DNA from: an uncultured Acetatifactor sp.
GTDB lineage: Bacteria; Bacillota; Clostridia; Lachnospirales; Lachnospiraceae
Direction: 5' to 3'
NCBI GenBank assembly: GCA_910588225.1
Contig: CAJUQT010000015.1
Coordinates: forward strand, 1 to 64,000
DNA: 64,000 bases
Numbering within the stretch: position 1 is the first letter of the stretch; the number at the start of each line of letters is the position of its first letter. Position numbers and translations under genes: made by a program. Below are positions 51,413-60,843 of this stretch, piece after piece. The notes beneath the pieces were generated by a model. That model made no database searches, was not told the origin of the DNA, and saw nothing but the letters and a program-made list of their open reading frames with translations.

Positions 51413-53169
51413 TCTTCATCCCCTTTTCTGCGCAGCGGAAATGTTATCAGGAAACCGGAACCTCTGTACGGCCGGGATTCTATGCTGACTCCGTACTGGT
51501 CTCCGCAGGCCAGCCGCACACGACGATGCACATTTCTGACACCGATACTGCCCTTATCTTCCCGACTGTTCTCCGGACGGCTGATATATTCTTCCAGCTC
51601 GCTTTTCCTTATACTGTCCATCCCTATTCCATTATCTTCCACTTTCACATACAGTATCTCTCCCTGTCTTCCCACGCTGATCTTCAAAGTACCGTTTCCT
51701 GTCATGGGTGCAATTCCGTGAAGAATGGCATTTTCTACCACCGGCTGCAAAATAAAGCGCAGAATCATACATTGCCTTACTTCCGGCTCAATATGATAGA
51801 ACACTTCAAATTTATCCCCGTAACGCACCTTCTGAATGAAGACATAATTTTCCACATGATGCAGTTCCTGCTCCACAGTGACAAATTCTCCATAATCCTT
51901 GCCCAGACTGTAACGGAAAATCTCCCCCAGTCTGCCGCACAGATCACAGACCGTAAAAGCCTGCCGCACAGCCGCAATAGAACTGATAGTTTCCAGTGTG
52001 TTGTACAGAAAATGCGGGTTGATCTGCAGCTGCAGATTCTGCAGCTCCGTCTCCTTCTTTTCCAGCTCCTGTACATAATTTTCCCTGATCAGAGCATTGA
52101 TGGTCTCCAGCATATGGGTAAACTGATCGTCCAGTACTTTCAGCTCATCATTTCCGGATATGGGCTCTGTGGCGGAAAAGTCTCCGGTCTCCACCCTTTT
52201 GAATTTATTTACCAGAATCGTAACCCTCCTGGAAAACATTCCGGCAAACAGATAGCATCCTATACTGTCAATACCCATCACCAGCAGAATCAGAGGTATA
52301 ATTGTACTGTTTACCTCCCGACGCTTTTGTTCCATTCCATCCGTCCCGAAAAACAGCAGAAACTTCAGCCCACAGGTCTCCAGGTTCCTGACACATACCA
52401 TCTGCCCGTTGATAATTCTCACAGATTCATCCTCCCGGCCATTTTTCCTGATTTCCTCCAGACAGGCCAGAGCCTCTGTTTCTTCCACTCCGTCAGTCCG
52501 ATATCTGCACTGCATCTCTTCGTCAAACACTGCTGTCCGAAAGCTGCTGCCATCCTCCGTTGCCGGCGCAAACAATCGTTCCATGTAAATCTCCAGTTTT
52601 GCAAATCCAATCTGTTCCTGTTTCAGGGAAACCAGATCCATCTGATAGATGGGATACACCAGTACCCCCAGATTGTTACCGGTACCTGCAGAATTTTCAT
52701 AGAAAAGCCATTCTCCCATTTTGCCCTGCCACACCGGGTACCATTTCTCCCTGACCGCCGTGTCTTTCGTGGTAACCCTTCTGCCGTATACCGGCGCATT
52801 TTTCAATTCCGAATAAATCATACAATTGCGAATCGTACTCTGTTCATCCAAAATCAGAGATTTGGACACCTCCTCGCTGATCATGCCGCCCCTGGTATAC
52901 GAGTTCAGTGCCGTACTTCCAAGCTGCTCAATAATCACGGTGTTCTGGGTAATAAACTTCAGGCTGGTCTCATACCGCGTCAGCTTCTCCTGGATCCCTC
53001 CCAGGTACTGAGAGGCGAGAATCTCATAAGAATGTGTCAGTTCCTGTCCTGCCAGCTTGTTGACACGATCGTACATATACAGCCCCAAAACAGCAATCGG
53101 CAGAATGCCCGCCAGAATAAAAAACAATGCCAGCTGATGAAAAACTGTGCTGTAGTGCTTCCTCCGCAT
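51400..53169 (-). CDS. YesM-type sensor histidine kinase
   Basis: A 589-residue membrane sensor. A first transmembrane helix (about 12-33) and a second (about 290-310) bracket a large extracellular sensory domain, followed by a HAMP region. The His_kinase domain has the phospho-His in LQLQINPHFLYNTLE, and the HATPase domain has VENAILHGI (N box), VEDNGIGMD and GSGFLITF. This class phosphorylates the YesN-type partner encoded next. A weak promoter (TTTACG-17-TATACT) may lie about 40 bp upstream. The ligand is probably a sugar or sugar phosphate outside the cell. Confidence 0.93.
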   Translation of the reverse strand: MRRKHYSTVFHQLALFFILAGILPIAVLGLYMYDRVNKLAGQELTHSYEILASQYLGGIQEKLTRYETSLKFITQNTVIIEQLGSTALNSYTRGGMISEEVSKSLILDEQSTIRNCMIYSELKNAPVYGRRVTTKDTAVREKWYPVWQGKMGEWLFYENSAGTGNNLGVLVYPIYQMDLVSLKQEQIGFAKLEIYMERLFAPATEDGSSFRTAVFDEEMQCRYRTDGVEETEALACLEEIRKNGREDESVRIINGQMVCVRNLETCGLKFLLFFGTDGMEQKRREVNSTIIPLILLVMGIDSIGCYLFAGMFSRRVTILVNKFKRVETGDFSATEPISGNDELKVLDDQFTHMLETINALIRENYVQELEKKETELQNLQLQINPHFLYNTLETISSIAAVRQAFTVCDLCGRLGEIFRYSLGKDYGEFVTVEQELHHVENYVFIQKVRYGDKFEVFYHIEPEVRQCMILRFILQPVVENAILHGIAPMTGNGTLKISVGRQGEILYVKVEDNGIGMDSIRKSELEEYISRPENSREDKGSIGVRNVHRRVRLACGDQYGVSIESRPYRGSGFLITFPLRRKGDEECTD

Positions 53170-53369
53170 GCTTTCTGCCCCCTTTACCTACTGATTCAGT
53201 TTCCAGTATAAATATAATTTCCGGTGTCGTAAATAAAGAAAATTTAAAATAGAATGTGGACTTTTTGTAACTGCTTCGTTGAAACCGGAAAATGTATCCT
53301 GTACACATGATATATGAAGTTTGTTTTTTCCGTTCCCTTCTGTGCAGGCACCATTCCCGCAAAGCCCTC

Positions 53370-55682
53370 TCACTCCTCCCAAAACTGCATCACCTTAAGT
53401 TCACCTCCCTGGTCCGTGATCGTGATGGCGCCGGACCGGTCTGTCTGTAAAATGTCTGTTCCGGAGACTTTCAGCCTCTCCAGCAATTCCGCATGGGGAT
53501 GTCCATAGCGGTTATTCCTGCCGCAGGAAATCACGGTAAGCAGAGGATTCAGTCTCTCCAGAAGCGCCGCCGGCGTGGAATTCCGAGAACCATGATGAGC
53601 CGCCTTCAGCACTGTAATATTTCTGATGTTCTCTGCCTCCAGCGCTTTCTGAAATGCTTCCTCCCCTTTCTCCTGCACATCTCCTGTCAAAAGCAATGTC
53701 CAGCTGTCGGATGAAGCACTGTTAAATTCCACCAGAATGCATTCTGAGCCTGCGTTGACATCCTGAGAGGAAAAACCTGCGCCGGGGTGCAGACAGACAA
53801 AATCCGCACTTTTACAGCTCCAGCTGTCCCCGGCGGCCAGATACCCCACCGGAATTCCTCTTCCTTCATCCGCCGCAGCAGCCGCTTTCGTCAAAGTTCC
53901 CAGCTGCTCTTCCCGCAGACTCTCATTTATGGCAGGCAGCAGCAGCTGATGTATTGTGATATTATTTTCTCCGGCAATGACAAACAGTTCCAGCGCGCCG
54001 TTTACATGGTCCGCGTCAGGATGAGACAGAAAAACTGCATCAATGTCCCCAATCCCACTGTATTTCAGATAGGGAAGCAGTACATATCTCCCCACATTGC
54101 TTCGACTGCTGCTTCCGCAGTCAAAGAGGTAATTCTCTCCGGAAGCGGTATGTACCAGGATGCAGTCTCCCTGTCCCACATCCAGGAAAATCACGCGGTT
54201 CTCAGACCATGGCTTCATGGCAAAAAGCAGCACTGCAATGCTCAGGATTCCGGCGCCTGCCGCACCATCCACATATCTTTTCCCGGTCTTCAGGCTGGTT
54301 CGGAATATCATGACACCTGAAAGCAGCAGATAGTAAACCATAATCTGCCATACTTTTGGGCAGCCCGGATTCCAGGTATGAAAGGGCAGCCTGTCAAAAC
54401 AACCGCACAGAAATTCGTACAAAGCCAGAATACCTCTGTCTGCCACACCCAGAATGCCAAGGCCCGGCACTGCCATGGCGGCCAGGCCTGCTGTCATCAG
54501 CGGTTTCACAAGGGGAATTACAAACAGATTCAGGAAGACAGAATAGACTGGAATTTCGTAATAGAACCAGAGCTGCACGGGAAGGGTGGTCAATGTGATG
54601 GACAGACTGGCGAATGCGGACTGGCGCAGATTCTCCGATAGACTCCATAGGGCAGAAACCGCCTTTCCCCGAAATCCTTCGCTGTCTTCCCGCATTTCCC
54701 TCTTATTTCGCCCCGATTCCGGCGCCAGTGCCGGATATACTGCCCCGATTCCCAGAACAGACGTAAAAGAAAGCAGAAATCCGCTGTTCTGCAGATAATA
54801 CGGATTACCGATAACCATCACCGCTCCCATGACGCCCAAAGCGGTCAGCATGTCGTAAGTTCGTCCTGCCATCTCCGCCAGCATTTTAATCAGATACATT
54901 CCAATGGCACGACAGGCAGACACGCTGAAGCCTGTCATGCAGCCATAGAGCAAAAGCAGCACGCTGCCAGCCGCCGCGGCAGGCCAGACCGGCATTCCCC
55001 TCTTCCGAAGCAGCCGATACACGCTCATGCCGATGATTGTAATATGAAGCGAAGAGATACTGAGAATGTGTAAAATACCATTTCTCTTATACAGGTCCTT
55101 CAGCTCATCATCCAAATCCTTTTTGTCCCCCAGGAGCAGCGCGCTCATCACCGCGGCTTCTTTTTCCGGAAAAATGCGGTAAAGCCTCTCCTTAAAGTAC
55201 TGCTTCAGTCTGTACAGGCCTTCCCGCACCTGCCAGCACTCTCCGCCTACCGCCAGGATTTCCGCCTTTTTCAGCCTTCCCCCGATTCCCAGCGTTCTGT
55301 AATAAACAGCGGAATCAAATTCTCCCGGATTCGTGGCTTCAGCGCATGGATAAAAAACGCCGCGAACCGCCACGGTGCTCCCCAGCGGAATGGTCAGCGT
55401 CTGCTGCGTTTCCAATATAAAGTTATCCTGACAATGAATTTCCCGCCCCGAATCGGCGGATGAAAGCCCGAAGGCATTTGATTCCCATATCACTATGGAT
55501 TTCAGATATATGGATGTGTCTTCCTTTTGATACACCTGCCCTGTGACAAGCAATATATCCCGGGATGCCATTTCTCCGGAACGGACATCCCCCGGCCTCA
55601 CATTGTCCGCCCATCCGACTTTCAGCCGGACGGCGGCAATGATGACCAGAAACAGAGCAGCCGCAAACAGTGGTCGTCTCAT
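53370..55682 (-). CDS. comEC: ComEC/Rec2 DNA-uptake channel
   Basis: Membrane channel that moves single-stranded DNA into the cell during natural transformation. The 770-residue protein has an N-terminal DUF4131/OB-type domain, a central Competence domain with about ten helices (ILHILSISSLHITIIGM and DKKDLDDELKDLYKRNGI), and a C-terminal metallo-beta-lactamase-like domain with VFLSHPDADHVNGAL, LLLTGDVQEKGE and KAAHHGSRNS. All metal-ligand positions look intact. AGGAGAT precedes the ATG. comEA-like and other genes lie about 7.5 kb upstream. Between it and the ABC permease is a repeat fragment at 55705-55734. Confidence 0.95.
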   Translation of the reverse strand: MRRPLFAAALFLVIIAAVRLKVGWADNVRPGDVRSGEMASRDILLVTGQVYQKEDTSIYLKSIVIWESNAFGLSSADSGREIHCQDNFILETQQTLTIPLGSTVAVRGVFYPCAEATNPGEFDSAVYYRTLGIGGRLKKAEILAVGGECWQVREGLYRLKQYFKERLYRIFPEKEAAVMSALLLGDKKDLDDELKDLYKRNGILHILSISSLHITIIGMSVYRLLRKRGMPVWPAAAAGSVLLLLYGCMTGFSVSACRAIGMYLIKMLAEMAGRTYDMLTALGVMGAVMVIGNPYYLQNSGFLLSFTSVLGIGAVYPALAPESGRNKREMREDSEGFRGKAVSALWSLSENLRQSAFASLSITLTTLPVQLWFYYEIPVYSVFLNLFVIPLVKPLMTAGLAAMAVPGLGILGVADRGILALYEFLCGCFDRLPFHTWNPGCPKVWQIMVYYLLLSGVMIFRTSLKTGKRYVDGAAGAGILSIAVLLFAMKPWSENRVIFLDVGQGDCILVHTASGENYLFDCGSSSRSNVGRYVLLPYLKYSGIGDIDAVFLSHPDADHVNGALELFVIAGENNITIHQLLLPAINESLREEQLGTLTKAAAAADEGRGIPVGYLAAGDSWSCKSADFVCLHPGAGFSSQDVNAGSECILVEFNSASSDSWTLLLTGDVQEKGEEAFQKALEAENIRNITVLKAAHHGSRNSTPAALLERLNPLLTVISCGRNNRYGHPHAELLERLKVSGTDILQTDRSGAITITDQGGELKVMQFWEE

Positions 55683-55704
55683 ATTATATTATCTCCTATT
55701 ATAA

Positions 55705-55734
55705 TCGCTGCGCGATGTCACTAAAGGGCAAAGT
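55705..55734. repeat. Fragment of the palindromic element family
   Basis: TCGCTGCGCGATGTCACTAA followed by AGGGCAAAGT matches 26 of 30 positions at 35020-35049, the left end of the element at 35015-35262. It sits between comEC and the ABC permease gene. The palindromic body is absent. Confidence 0.7.
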
Positions 55735-56520
55735 TCAAAGTCTTCTTGCCGTCCGTTTCACAGACAGGAACAGCAGAAGCCCGGCTATGGCGGCCATCAG
55801 AAGATACGCCTGTACCATTGGCGCGAAGTTATAACTTCCCCCGGTCCACACAGTATAAAAGTCTCTGTTGATATAGGTAACCGGCAGCAATTTCGCGATT
55901 ACCTGCACGACGGATGGCATATTGTCGTAGGTTATCCCCATCATACCTCCCAGAATCATAAAGACAAAATACAGAATCATGGTCACACAATAGGTCAGTG
56001 AGAATTTCTTAAGCAGTGTGGAAATGGCATGAGCCAGGCAGAACAAAATCACACTGAAGGTCAGAATACATATTACATACAGCATCACTCCTGTGATTTC
56101 CGGTGCTTTTATTTCGGTAAAGAGATATCCTGCCGCAAAATACACGCAGAATGCAATCACCATAAAAACAGTTTCTGACAGAATCCGATTGCACAGAGAG
56201 ACGCCGGTCCTGATCCCGAACAGTTCCATTCTCTGGGGAATTCCCTTTTCCATCTCCTGAGCATTGGAAATCCCATAACCCATAAAAATGGTTGCCATGG
56301 GAATCAATGCACCTATCCCCAGAAACACACTGGTCACCGCCACGCGGAAAGCCTCCGCATCGGTAAACTCTCCTGCCACGGCACGGGTGATGACAATCAT
56401 CATGAGCACAGGCATTCCCACTCCGAATATATGCACATACGGATTTCCGATTGTCTTACGAAACTCAAATAGCAGCATCTGCAGGGAAATCAGTCCTTTT
56501 CTTCTATCTTCTCTCAGCAT
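55735..56520 (-). CDS. ABC-2 type transporter permease
   Basis: A 261-residue membrane protein with six transmembrane helices and an ABC-2 pattern (VFLGIGALIPMATIFMGYGI, VILFCLAHAISTLLKKFSLT). It overlaps the ATPase gene by 7 nt, so the two form one exporter. Neighbouring kinase and regulator genes upstream suggest a stress- or antimicrobial-responsive export unit. The substrate is unknown; there is no sign of a lantibiotic precursor. Confidence 0.87.
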   Translation of the reverse strand: MLREDRRKGLISLQMLLFEFRKTIGNPYVHIFGVGMPVLMMIVITRAVAGEFTDAEAFRVAVTSVFLGIGALIPMATIFMGYGISNAQEMEKGIPQRMELFGIRTGVSLCNRILSETVFMVIAFCVYFAAGYLFTEIKAPEITGVMLYVICILTFSVILFCLAHAISTLLKKFSLTYCVTMILYFVFMILGGMMGITYDNMPSVVQVIAKLLPVTYINRDFYTVWTGGSYNFAPMVQAYLLMAAIAGLLLFLSVKRTARRL

Positions 56521-57383
56521 GCTCTCAGCCCCTCCTGTTTTGCATTGGTATAAAGAATTTCGATATCGTCGCTGCTCCGCTTATAATTCACGTTGTGTTT
56601 CAGAAGCATCTCCGTAATTTCCCGTTCCTTTTCCTGACTTGTGCAGGAAAGCGCAATCAGATGCGCCGGCGATGCCAGCCTGTCATAGCCTGCCAGAATG
56701 GCCTCATTTTTATCACTGTGTTCCACCACTATCACTGCTCTCCCGCAATATTTATGAAAAAGTACCTCTTTCCTGCCGTAATCAATCACCTTTCCCCTGT
56801 CCAGAATCAGCAGTTTATCCGCCAGCTGGTCCAGTTCCTCATAATAATGGGATACCATCAGAAAACTGGTCTCTTTCCCTTTGTACCATTCCACCAGCTT
56901 TTCCACCAGCTTCTGCCTTGTCTCAAAGTCAAGCCCGGAAGTCACCTCGTCATAAAAAGTCAGAGCCGCCTCCTGCATCATCACCATGATAATGGTAAAG
57001 CGCTGCTTCTGTCCTCCCGAAAGCTTTGAGTACTTCTTTCTCAGGCAGTCCTCAAATTCGAAAAAAGCAATCAGCTCCTGCAGCTTTTCATTCCGGGCAA
57101 TCTTTGTCCCCAGAATTGCCTCCATAATATACTTTACCGGCATGGCATCCGTATATTCGTTAAACTGCATATGCACTGCCATCTGCTCCGGTTTCAGCCG
57201 GGTCTCAATCACGCCCTGACCTGATACGATTCCCAGCAGGCTTTTAATCAATGTGCTCTTCCCTGCGCCGTTGGAACCGATGACCCCCACACGGTCACCC
57301 TCCTCGATAACAATAGGAACTTTTATGGACAGCGCTGTCTCCGTTCCATAACGCACGGTCAGATTCTGAATAGTCAACAGCAT
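56514..57383 (-). CDS. ABC transporter ATP-binding protein
   Basis: A 289-residue ATPase with Walker A GVIGSNGAGKSTLIKSLLG, signature LSGGQKQRFTIIMVMM, Walker B ALTFYDEVTSGLD and the H-loop VSHYYEEL. A ~65-residue C-terminal tail is present, as in BcrA/DrrA-type drug and peptide exporters. GAGGAGG precedes the ATG. It belongs with the permease gene downstream and possibly with the two-component genes upstream (126-bp gap). Confidence 0.93.
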   Translation of the reverse strand: MLLTIQNLTVRYGTETALSIKVPIVIEEGDRVGVIGSNGAGKSTLIKSLLGIVSGQGVIETRLKPEQMAVHMQFNEYTDAMPVKYIMEAILGTKIARNEKLQELIAFFEFEDCLRKKYSKLSGGQKQRFTIIMVMMQEAALTFYDEVTSGLDFETRQKLVEKLVEWYKGKETSFLMVSHYYEELDQLADKLLILDRGKVIDYGRKEVLFHKYCGRAVIVVEHSDKNEAILAGYDRLASPAHLIALSCTSQEKEREITEMLLKHNVNYKRSSDDIEILYTNAKQEGLRAC

Positions 57384-57471
57384 AAAGCACCTCCTCGTAT
57401 AATAAAATCATTCCTATAGGCAGCCATTCGGCCTCAAGAACAAGGTTATTCTATCATAGCCGTATGAATTT

Positions 57472-57505
57472 CAGATGAAGACGGCAAGGAACTTTTCTTC
57501 ATCTG
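57472..57505. other. Perfect 10-bp inverted repeat between the kinase and ABC genes
   Basis: CAGATGAAGA (57472-57481) and TCTTCATCTG (57496-57505) with a 14-nt loop, directly after the kinase stop. There is no U-tract, so it may be a weak terminator, a stability hairpin or an operator for the ABC genes. Confidence 0.5.
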
Positions 57506-57508
57506 TCT

Positions 57509-59125
57509 TCAGGATCCGGTCATATCAAAAGCCACTTCTGTGACAACACTGTTCTTCCCATTGTAAATGGAAAGATTCATATTCAGTTTTCCTGCATAAT
57601 AAGACGCAATATACAGCCCCAGGCCATGGCTTCCCGGCCCCTGGCTCCTCTCATGTTCTCCGGTGACAAAGGGCTCATAAATGTGAGGAAGTAAATCCTC
57701 CGAAATCGTCACGTCGAAATTTTCTATCCTGACGATTCCCCTCTGTTCTTCGCCGGCAACCTTTATTATTATACGACCGCCCTCCGGCGTGTATTTCACG
57801 GCATTGGACAGCAGATTATCAAAAATCTGCACTGTCATCATTTCATCTGTATATACGCACAGACTCTCCTTGTCCTGGAATTCCACCGTAATGCACCGGT
57901 CTGTCAGTGCCACCTGATAGAACTGCAGCCGGTCTGTCAGCGTCTGAGCCACATTCACCTTCTGAAGCTTCATGTGCTCCGCACAATGATTCAGGTACAG
58001 AATCTCCTCCACCATTTTCCGCATGGAAAGCAGCTGCTCCTTCACCTTCGGCAGATACTTTTCGGTCTCCCTGTATCTGCCCACTTTGTTTATCATACCG
58101 TCCACCAACAGAAGTGCGGCGGCTATAGGCGTTTTCAGCTGATGGGAAGAGGCGCGAAGAAAGATTTCCTTTCGCCTGTTTTCTTCCTCCAGCTCGCTGT
58201 TTTTTTCCTCCAGCGCATGATAACTCTCTCTGATCCGAAGATAAAAATCATCCAGCGTATCGGCAAGGGCCTGTACTTCATCTTTTTTCCCTGTCCGCCT
58301 TTCGGAAAGCCTGCGCACAGAAACAGTTTCCTCTGCTTTCATCTGACCGGCATATTCCGCCAGCGACTCAATAGGCCCTACAATCCCTCTGGAATACATC
58401 TGAGAAGACAGCAGAACCAGCAGAAGAATCACTGCCCCCAGCATCGGCAGACTCTGCAGCACCACCGGCCGAATTTCAGCCGCCTCTGGAGCCACCACAG
58501 GCAAAACAGACAGAATCAATCGACTTTCAGTCTGTTCCATGACAATATAATTTGCGTATCGATTGGCAGAATCTTCCACACTTGACTCAATGATAAGCAG
58601 ATGATCAGAATAAGAATGTACTTTTACCGACTCATTTTGGAACTCTTTTCCCGCATCCCCTCTGTACAGCAGATGAATCTCCACGGGAAACTCGAAATTT
58701 TCTTCCGCAGCCTCCCGCAGAATCTTTCCCAACTCCTCCAGTTCATGCTTCAGTTCATAATTCGTTTCTTCCTCTGGATTTGGCTTCTCTGTCAGCTTCT
58801 CCCGGCATCTGTCCAGAATCCCGGACAGTCGTCGGTCTCTGAGTATCAGCTCCGCCGAAAAGAATTTCCCCGCCACCAGAATCCTGTTCCCTTCCATAGG
58901 AATTTCCACAGAAAAGCAGGCGGTGGAATTCCGTACCTTTACGCCGTCATAGCTGCCGTTTTCCCGATAGGAAATATGCTGTTCCCTGACAGATTTCAAA
59001 TTCTGCTCCATCACGTAATCCACATAGAGAGAGGGCAGCATATAAATAAAATACCCTACCAGCAGCAGGAGCATCATTCCTGCAAGCGCCATACTGTACA
59101 ACAGATTTTTTCGTCCAAGTTTCAT
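57509..59125 (-). CDS. Sensor histidine kinase (OmpR-partner type)
   Basis: A 538-residue membrane kinase: transmembrane helix near 10-32, an extracellular sensor of about 180 residues, a second helix near 225-245 (MLGAVILLLVLLSSQMYSRG), a HAMP domain, a coiled coil, then HisKA with FLRASSHQLKTPIAAALLLV (phospho-His) and HATPase with NLLSNAVKYTPEGG and GPGSHGLGLYIAS. The next gene upstream encodes its regulator; they are 3 bp apart. The ligand is unknown. Confidence 0.92.
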   Translation of the reverse strand: MKLGRKNLLYSMALAGMMLLLLVGYFIYMLPSLYVDYVMEQNLKSVREQHISYRENGSYDGVKVRNSTACFSVEIPMEGNRILVAGKFFSAELILRDRRLSGILDRCREKLTEKPNPEEETNYELKHELEELGKILREAAEENFEFPVEIHLLYRGDAGKEFQNESVKVHSYSDHLLIIESSVEDSANRYANYIVMEQTESRLILSVLPVVAPEAAEIRPVVLQSLPMLGAVILLLVLLSSQMYSRGIVGPIESLAEYAGQMKAEETVSVRRLSERRTGKKDEVQALADTLDDFYLRIRESYHALEEKNSELEEENRRKEIFLRASSHQLKTPIAAALLLVDGMINKVGRYRETEKYLPKVKEQLLSMRKMVEEILYLNHCAEHMKLQKVNVAQTLTDRLQFYQVALTDRCITVEFQDKESLCVYTDEMMTVQIFDNLLSNAVKYTPEGGRIIIKVAGEEQRGIVRIENFDVTISEDLLPHIYEPFVTGEHERSQGPGSHGLGLYIASYYAGKLNMNLSIYNGKNSVVTEVAFDMTGS

Positions 59126-59128
59126 ATT

Positions 59129-59818
59129 TTATAGTCCTGCTGCTTCCCCATCAAATTGATACCCCACGCCGATTACGGTTTTGACACAGGGAACTGGCAG
59201 TTTCTTGCGCAGATTCTTCACATGGGCATCAATAATTCTATCGTTACCGATATAGTCTTCATTAAAAATGCTCAAAATCAGCTGTTCCCTGGTAAACACT
59301 CTGTTTGGATCCTGCCAGAGCCTGTGCAGCAGCAGATACTCCGTCAATGTAAGCGGCAATTTCTCCCCGCCGTAAAAGGCACAAAAAGCCTCTTCCTGCA
59401 AAATCAGACCTTTTTCCTGTCCCCTTTCATTCATAGAATTCTGTACGGTACGCCGCAGAATTGTCTCTATGCGTTTCAACAGAATGATAGGAGAAACCGG
59501 CTTTATTACATAGTCGTCCGCATATAGATTGAACGCTTTCACCTGGGTCTGTTCATCTTCCAGTGCAGTCAGCATAATTGCCGCTATCCTCTTCCCGCTC
59601 TCATGGATATTCTTCAACACTTCAAAGCCGTCCACCCCGGGTACACAGATATCCAGGACAGCCAGCTCAAACTCCTGCTTTTCCAGAAGCTCCAGCGCCC
59701 TGTCTCCTGTTTCCGCCGCAGTCACCTGATATCCTGATACCAGCATATATTCCGTGAGCACCTCCCGGATTGTGGGATCATCCTCCAAAAATAATATCCT
59801 GTATGGTGTCTCTTTCAC
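59129..59818 (-). CDS. OmpR/PhoB-type response regulator
   Basis: A 229-residue regulator starting at a GTG with GGAGGGG upstream. The receiver has LEDDPTIREVL, the phospho-acceptor LAVLDICVPGVDGFEV and DDYVIKPVSP. The C-terminal winged helix has LTLTEYLLLHRLWQDPNRVF and NDRIIDAHVKNLRKKL. It forms a pair with the kinase 3 bp downstream and probably controls the adjacent ABC exporter. Confidence 0.93.
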   Translation of the reverse strand: MKETPYRILFLEDDPTIREVLTEYMLVSGYQVTAAETGDRALELLEKQEFELAVLDICVPGVDGFEVLKNIHESGKRIAAIMLTALEDEQTQVKAFNLYADDYVIKPVSPIILLKRIETILRRTVQNSMNERGQEKGLILQEEAFCAFYGGEKLPLTLTEYLLLHRLWQDPNRVFTREQLILSIFNEDYIGNDRIIDAHVKNLRKKLPVPCVKTVIGVGYQFDGEAAGL

Positions 59819-59841
59819 CTGTTCCCCTCCGCAAGCCGCAT

Positions 59842-60759
59842 TTATTGTTCTCTGGTCGTGACAATATCCAGATTCCGTTCAAAAGTAGACGCTGAAAATT
59901 GTGAAGGCACTTCTCCGTTCACAAGAATCTGCACCTTATTAATATGGCTCAATTCTACCAGCGAGTTGGTGATGGCATACACGGATACATCTGTTGACAC
60001 ATTATTTACCACTGTCAGGAAATTCTCGTCCAGATTCACATAGCAGATTCCGTCCTTTGTTGTGACATTAACCACTTTCGTATTAGGGTTGACGCAGGGG
60101 TAAAGTCCATCCACCTGTCCGCTTGGCCCCGCTATCAGCTCTTCCACCACAAATCGCTCCAGCAATGTATTGGTTGAATAGTGCTTTTCCCGGTATGCCG
60201 CTATCAGATTAGTCCCGCTTTCATCCGCAAAATACAATTTGACTCTGGCCATCTCATAAGTGTTAATCTCATTTCCGTCATTGTCGATAAACTGTTCCGC
60301 ATTCATCCAGCCCACCGAATTGCCCTTACCGTCACTGAGCTGCTCTCCCTCGACTGTGAGCATAATCAGACGAACCTCCGGCAGCTGTGTCAGCGTCCGC
60401 ACTATGGCAGCCCGAACCAGAACTTCCGTATACACTGGCAGATCCTTGTAAGCCTTATCCACATTAATCAGCAGATTTCCGTCCTTCAGCTCCATATCCA
60501 GCACCTGAAATCCCATAGCAAAAGGCACCTTATACTCCAGCTTTTCCGGGTTAGTGGAAAGACAGTTCATCAGTTCCTTCAGCTGCTCCTCCGGTTCTGC
60601 CGCAGTCATCTCGTACTCATGCACTTCCACTCTGGTTTCAGAATTGCTCACACAATAGATCTGATAGATATTCCCTCTTTTTTCATCGTTTTCACCGCAG
60701 GCACTCATCAAAATAAGCCCCGCAAACAGCAGCATAACAACGTATATTTTTCTGACCAT
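59842..60759 (-). CDS. Lipoprotein with two GerMN domains
   Basis: A 305-residue surface lipoprotein with signal peptide MVRKIYVVMLLFAGLIL and lipobox MSAC (Cys about residue 21). Two GerMN-type repeats are visible: about 65-155 (ending in VRLIMLTVEGEQL) and about 175-285 (ERFVVEELIAGPSGQ, TKDGICYVNLDENFL, HINKVQILVNGE). GerMN domains are found in spore germination and sporulation envelope proteins and in envelope regulators next to two-component systems. It lies 84 bp downstream of the kinase gene at 60844-62325, as LpqB-like proteins do next to MtrAB. Confidence 0.87.
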   Translation of the reverse strand: MVRKIYVVMLLFAGLILMSACGENDEKRGNIYQIYCVSNSETRVEVHEYEMTAAEPEEQLKELMNCLSTNPEKLEYKVPFAMGFQVLDMELKDGNLLINVDKAYKDLPVYTEVLVRAAIVRTLTQLPEVRLIMLTVEGEQLSDGKGNSVGWMNAEQFIDNDGNEINTYEMARVKLYFADESGTNLIAAYREKHYSTNTLLERFVVEELIAGPSGQVDGLYPCVNPNTKVVNVTTKDGICYVNLDENFLTVVNNVSTDVSVYAITNSLVELSHINKVQILVNGEVPSQFSASTFERNLDIVTTREQ

Positions 60760-60843
60760 TCTGACTCCTATCTCCCTGTACGGGCGCCTTCCTATCCCAC
60801 AGTTGTTCCGCCGGCGCAGCAGTCCCGCAGCCTGTCTGAAGCG

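Noticed and set aside
51271..53211. 646-codon + strand frame opposite the YesM kinase
   Set aside because: Entirely antisense to a kinase with all its motifs; no ribosome binding site or domain is visible.
57472..57505. Rho-independent terminator after the sensor kinase
   Set aside because: The inverted repeat is perfect, but no U-tract follows on the - strand; reported as an inverted repeat only.
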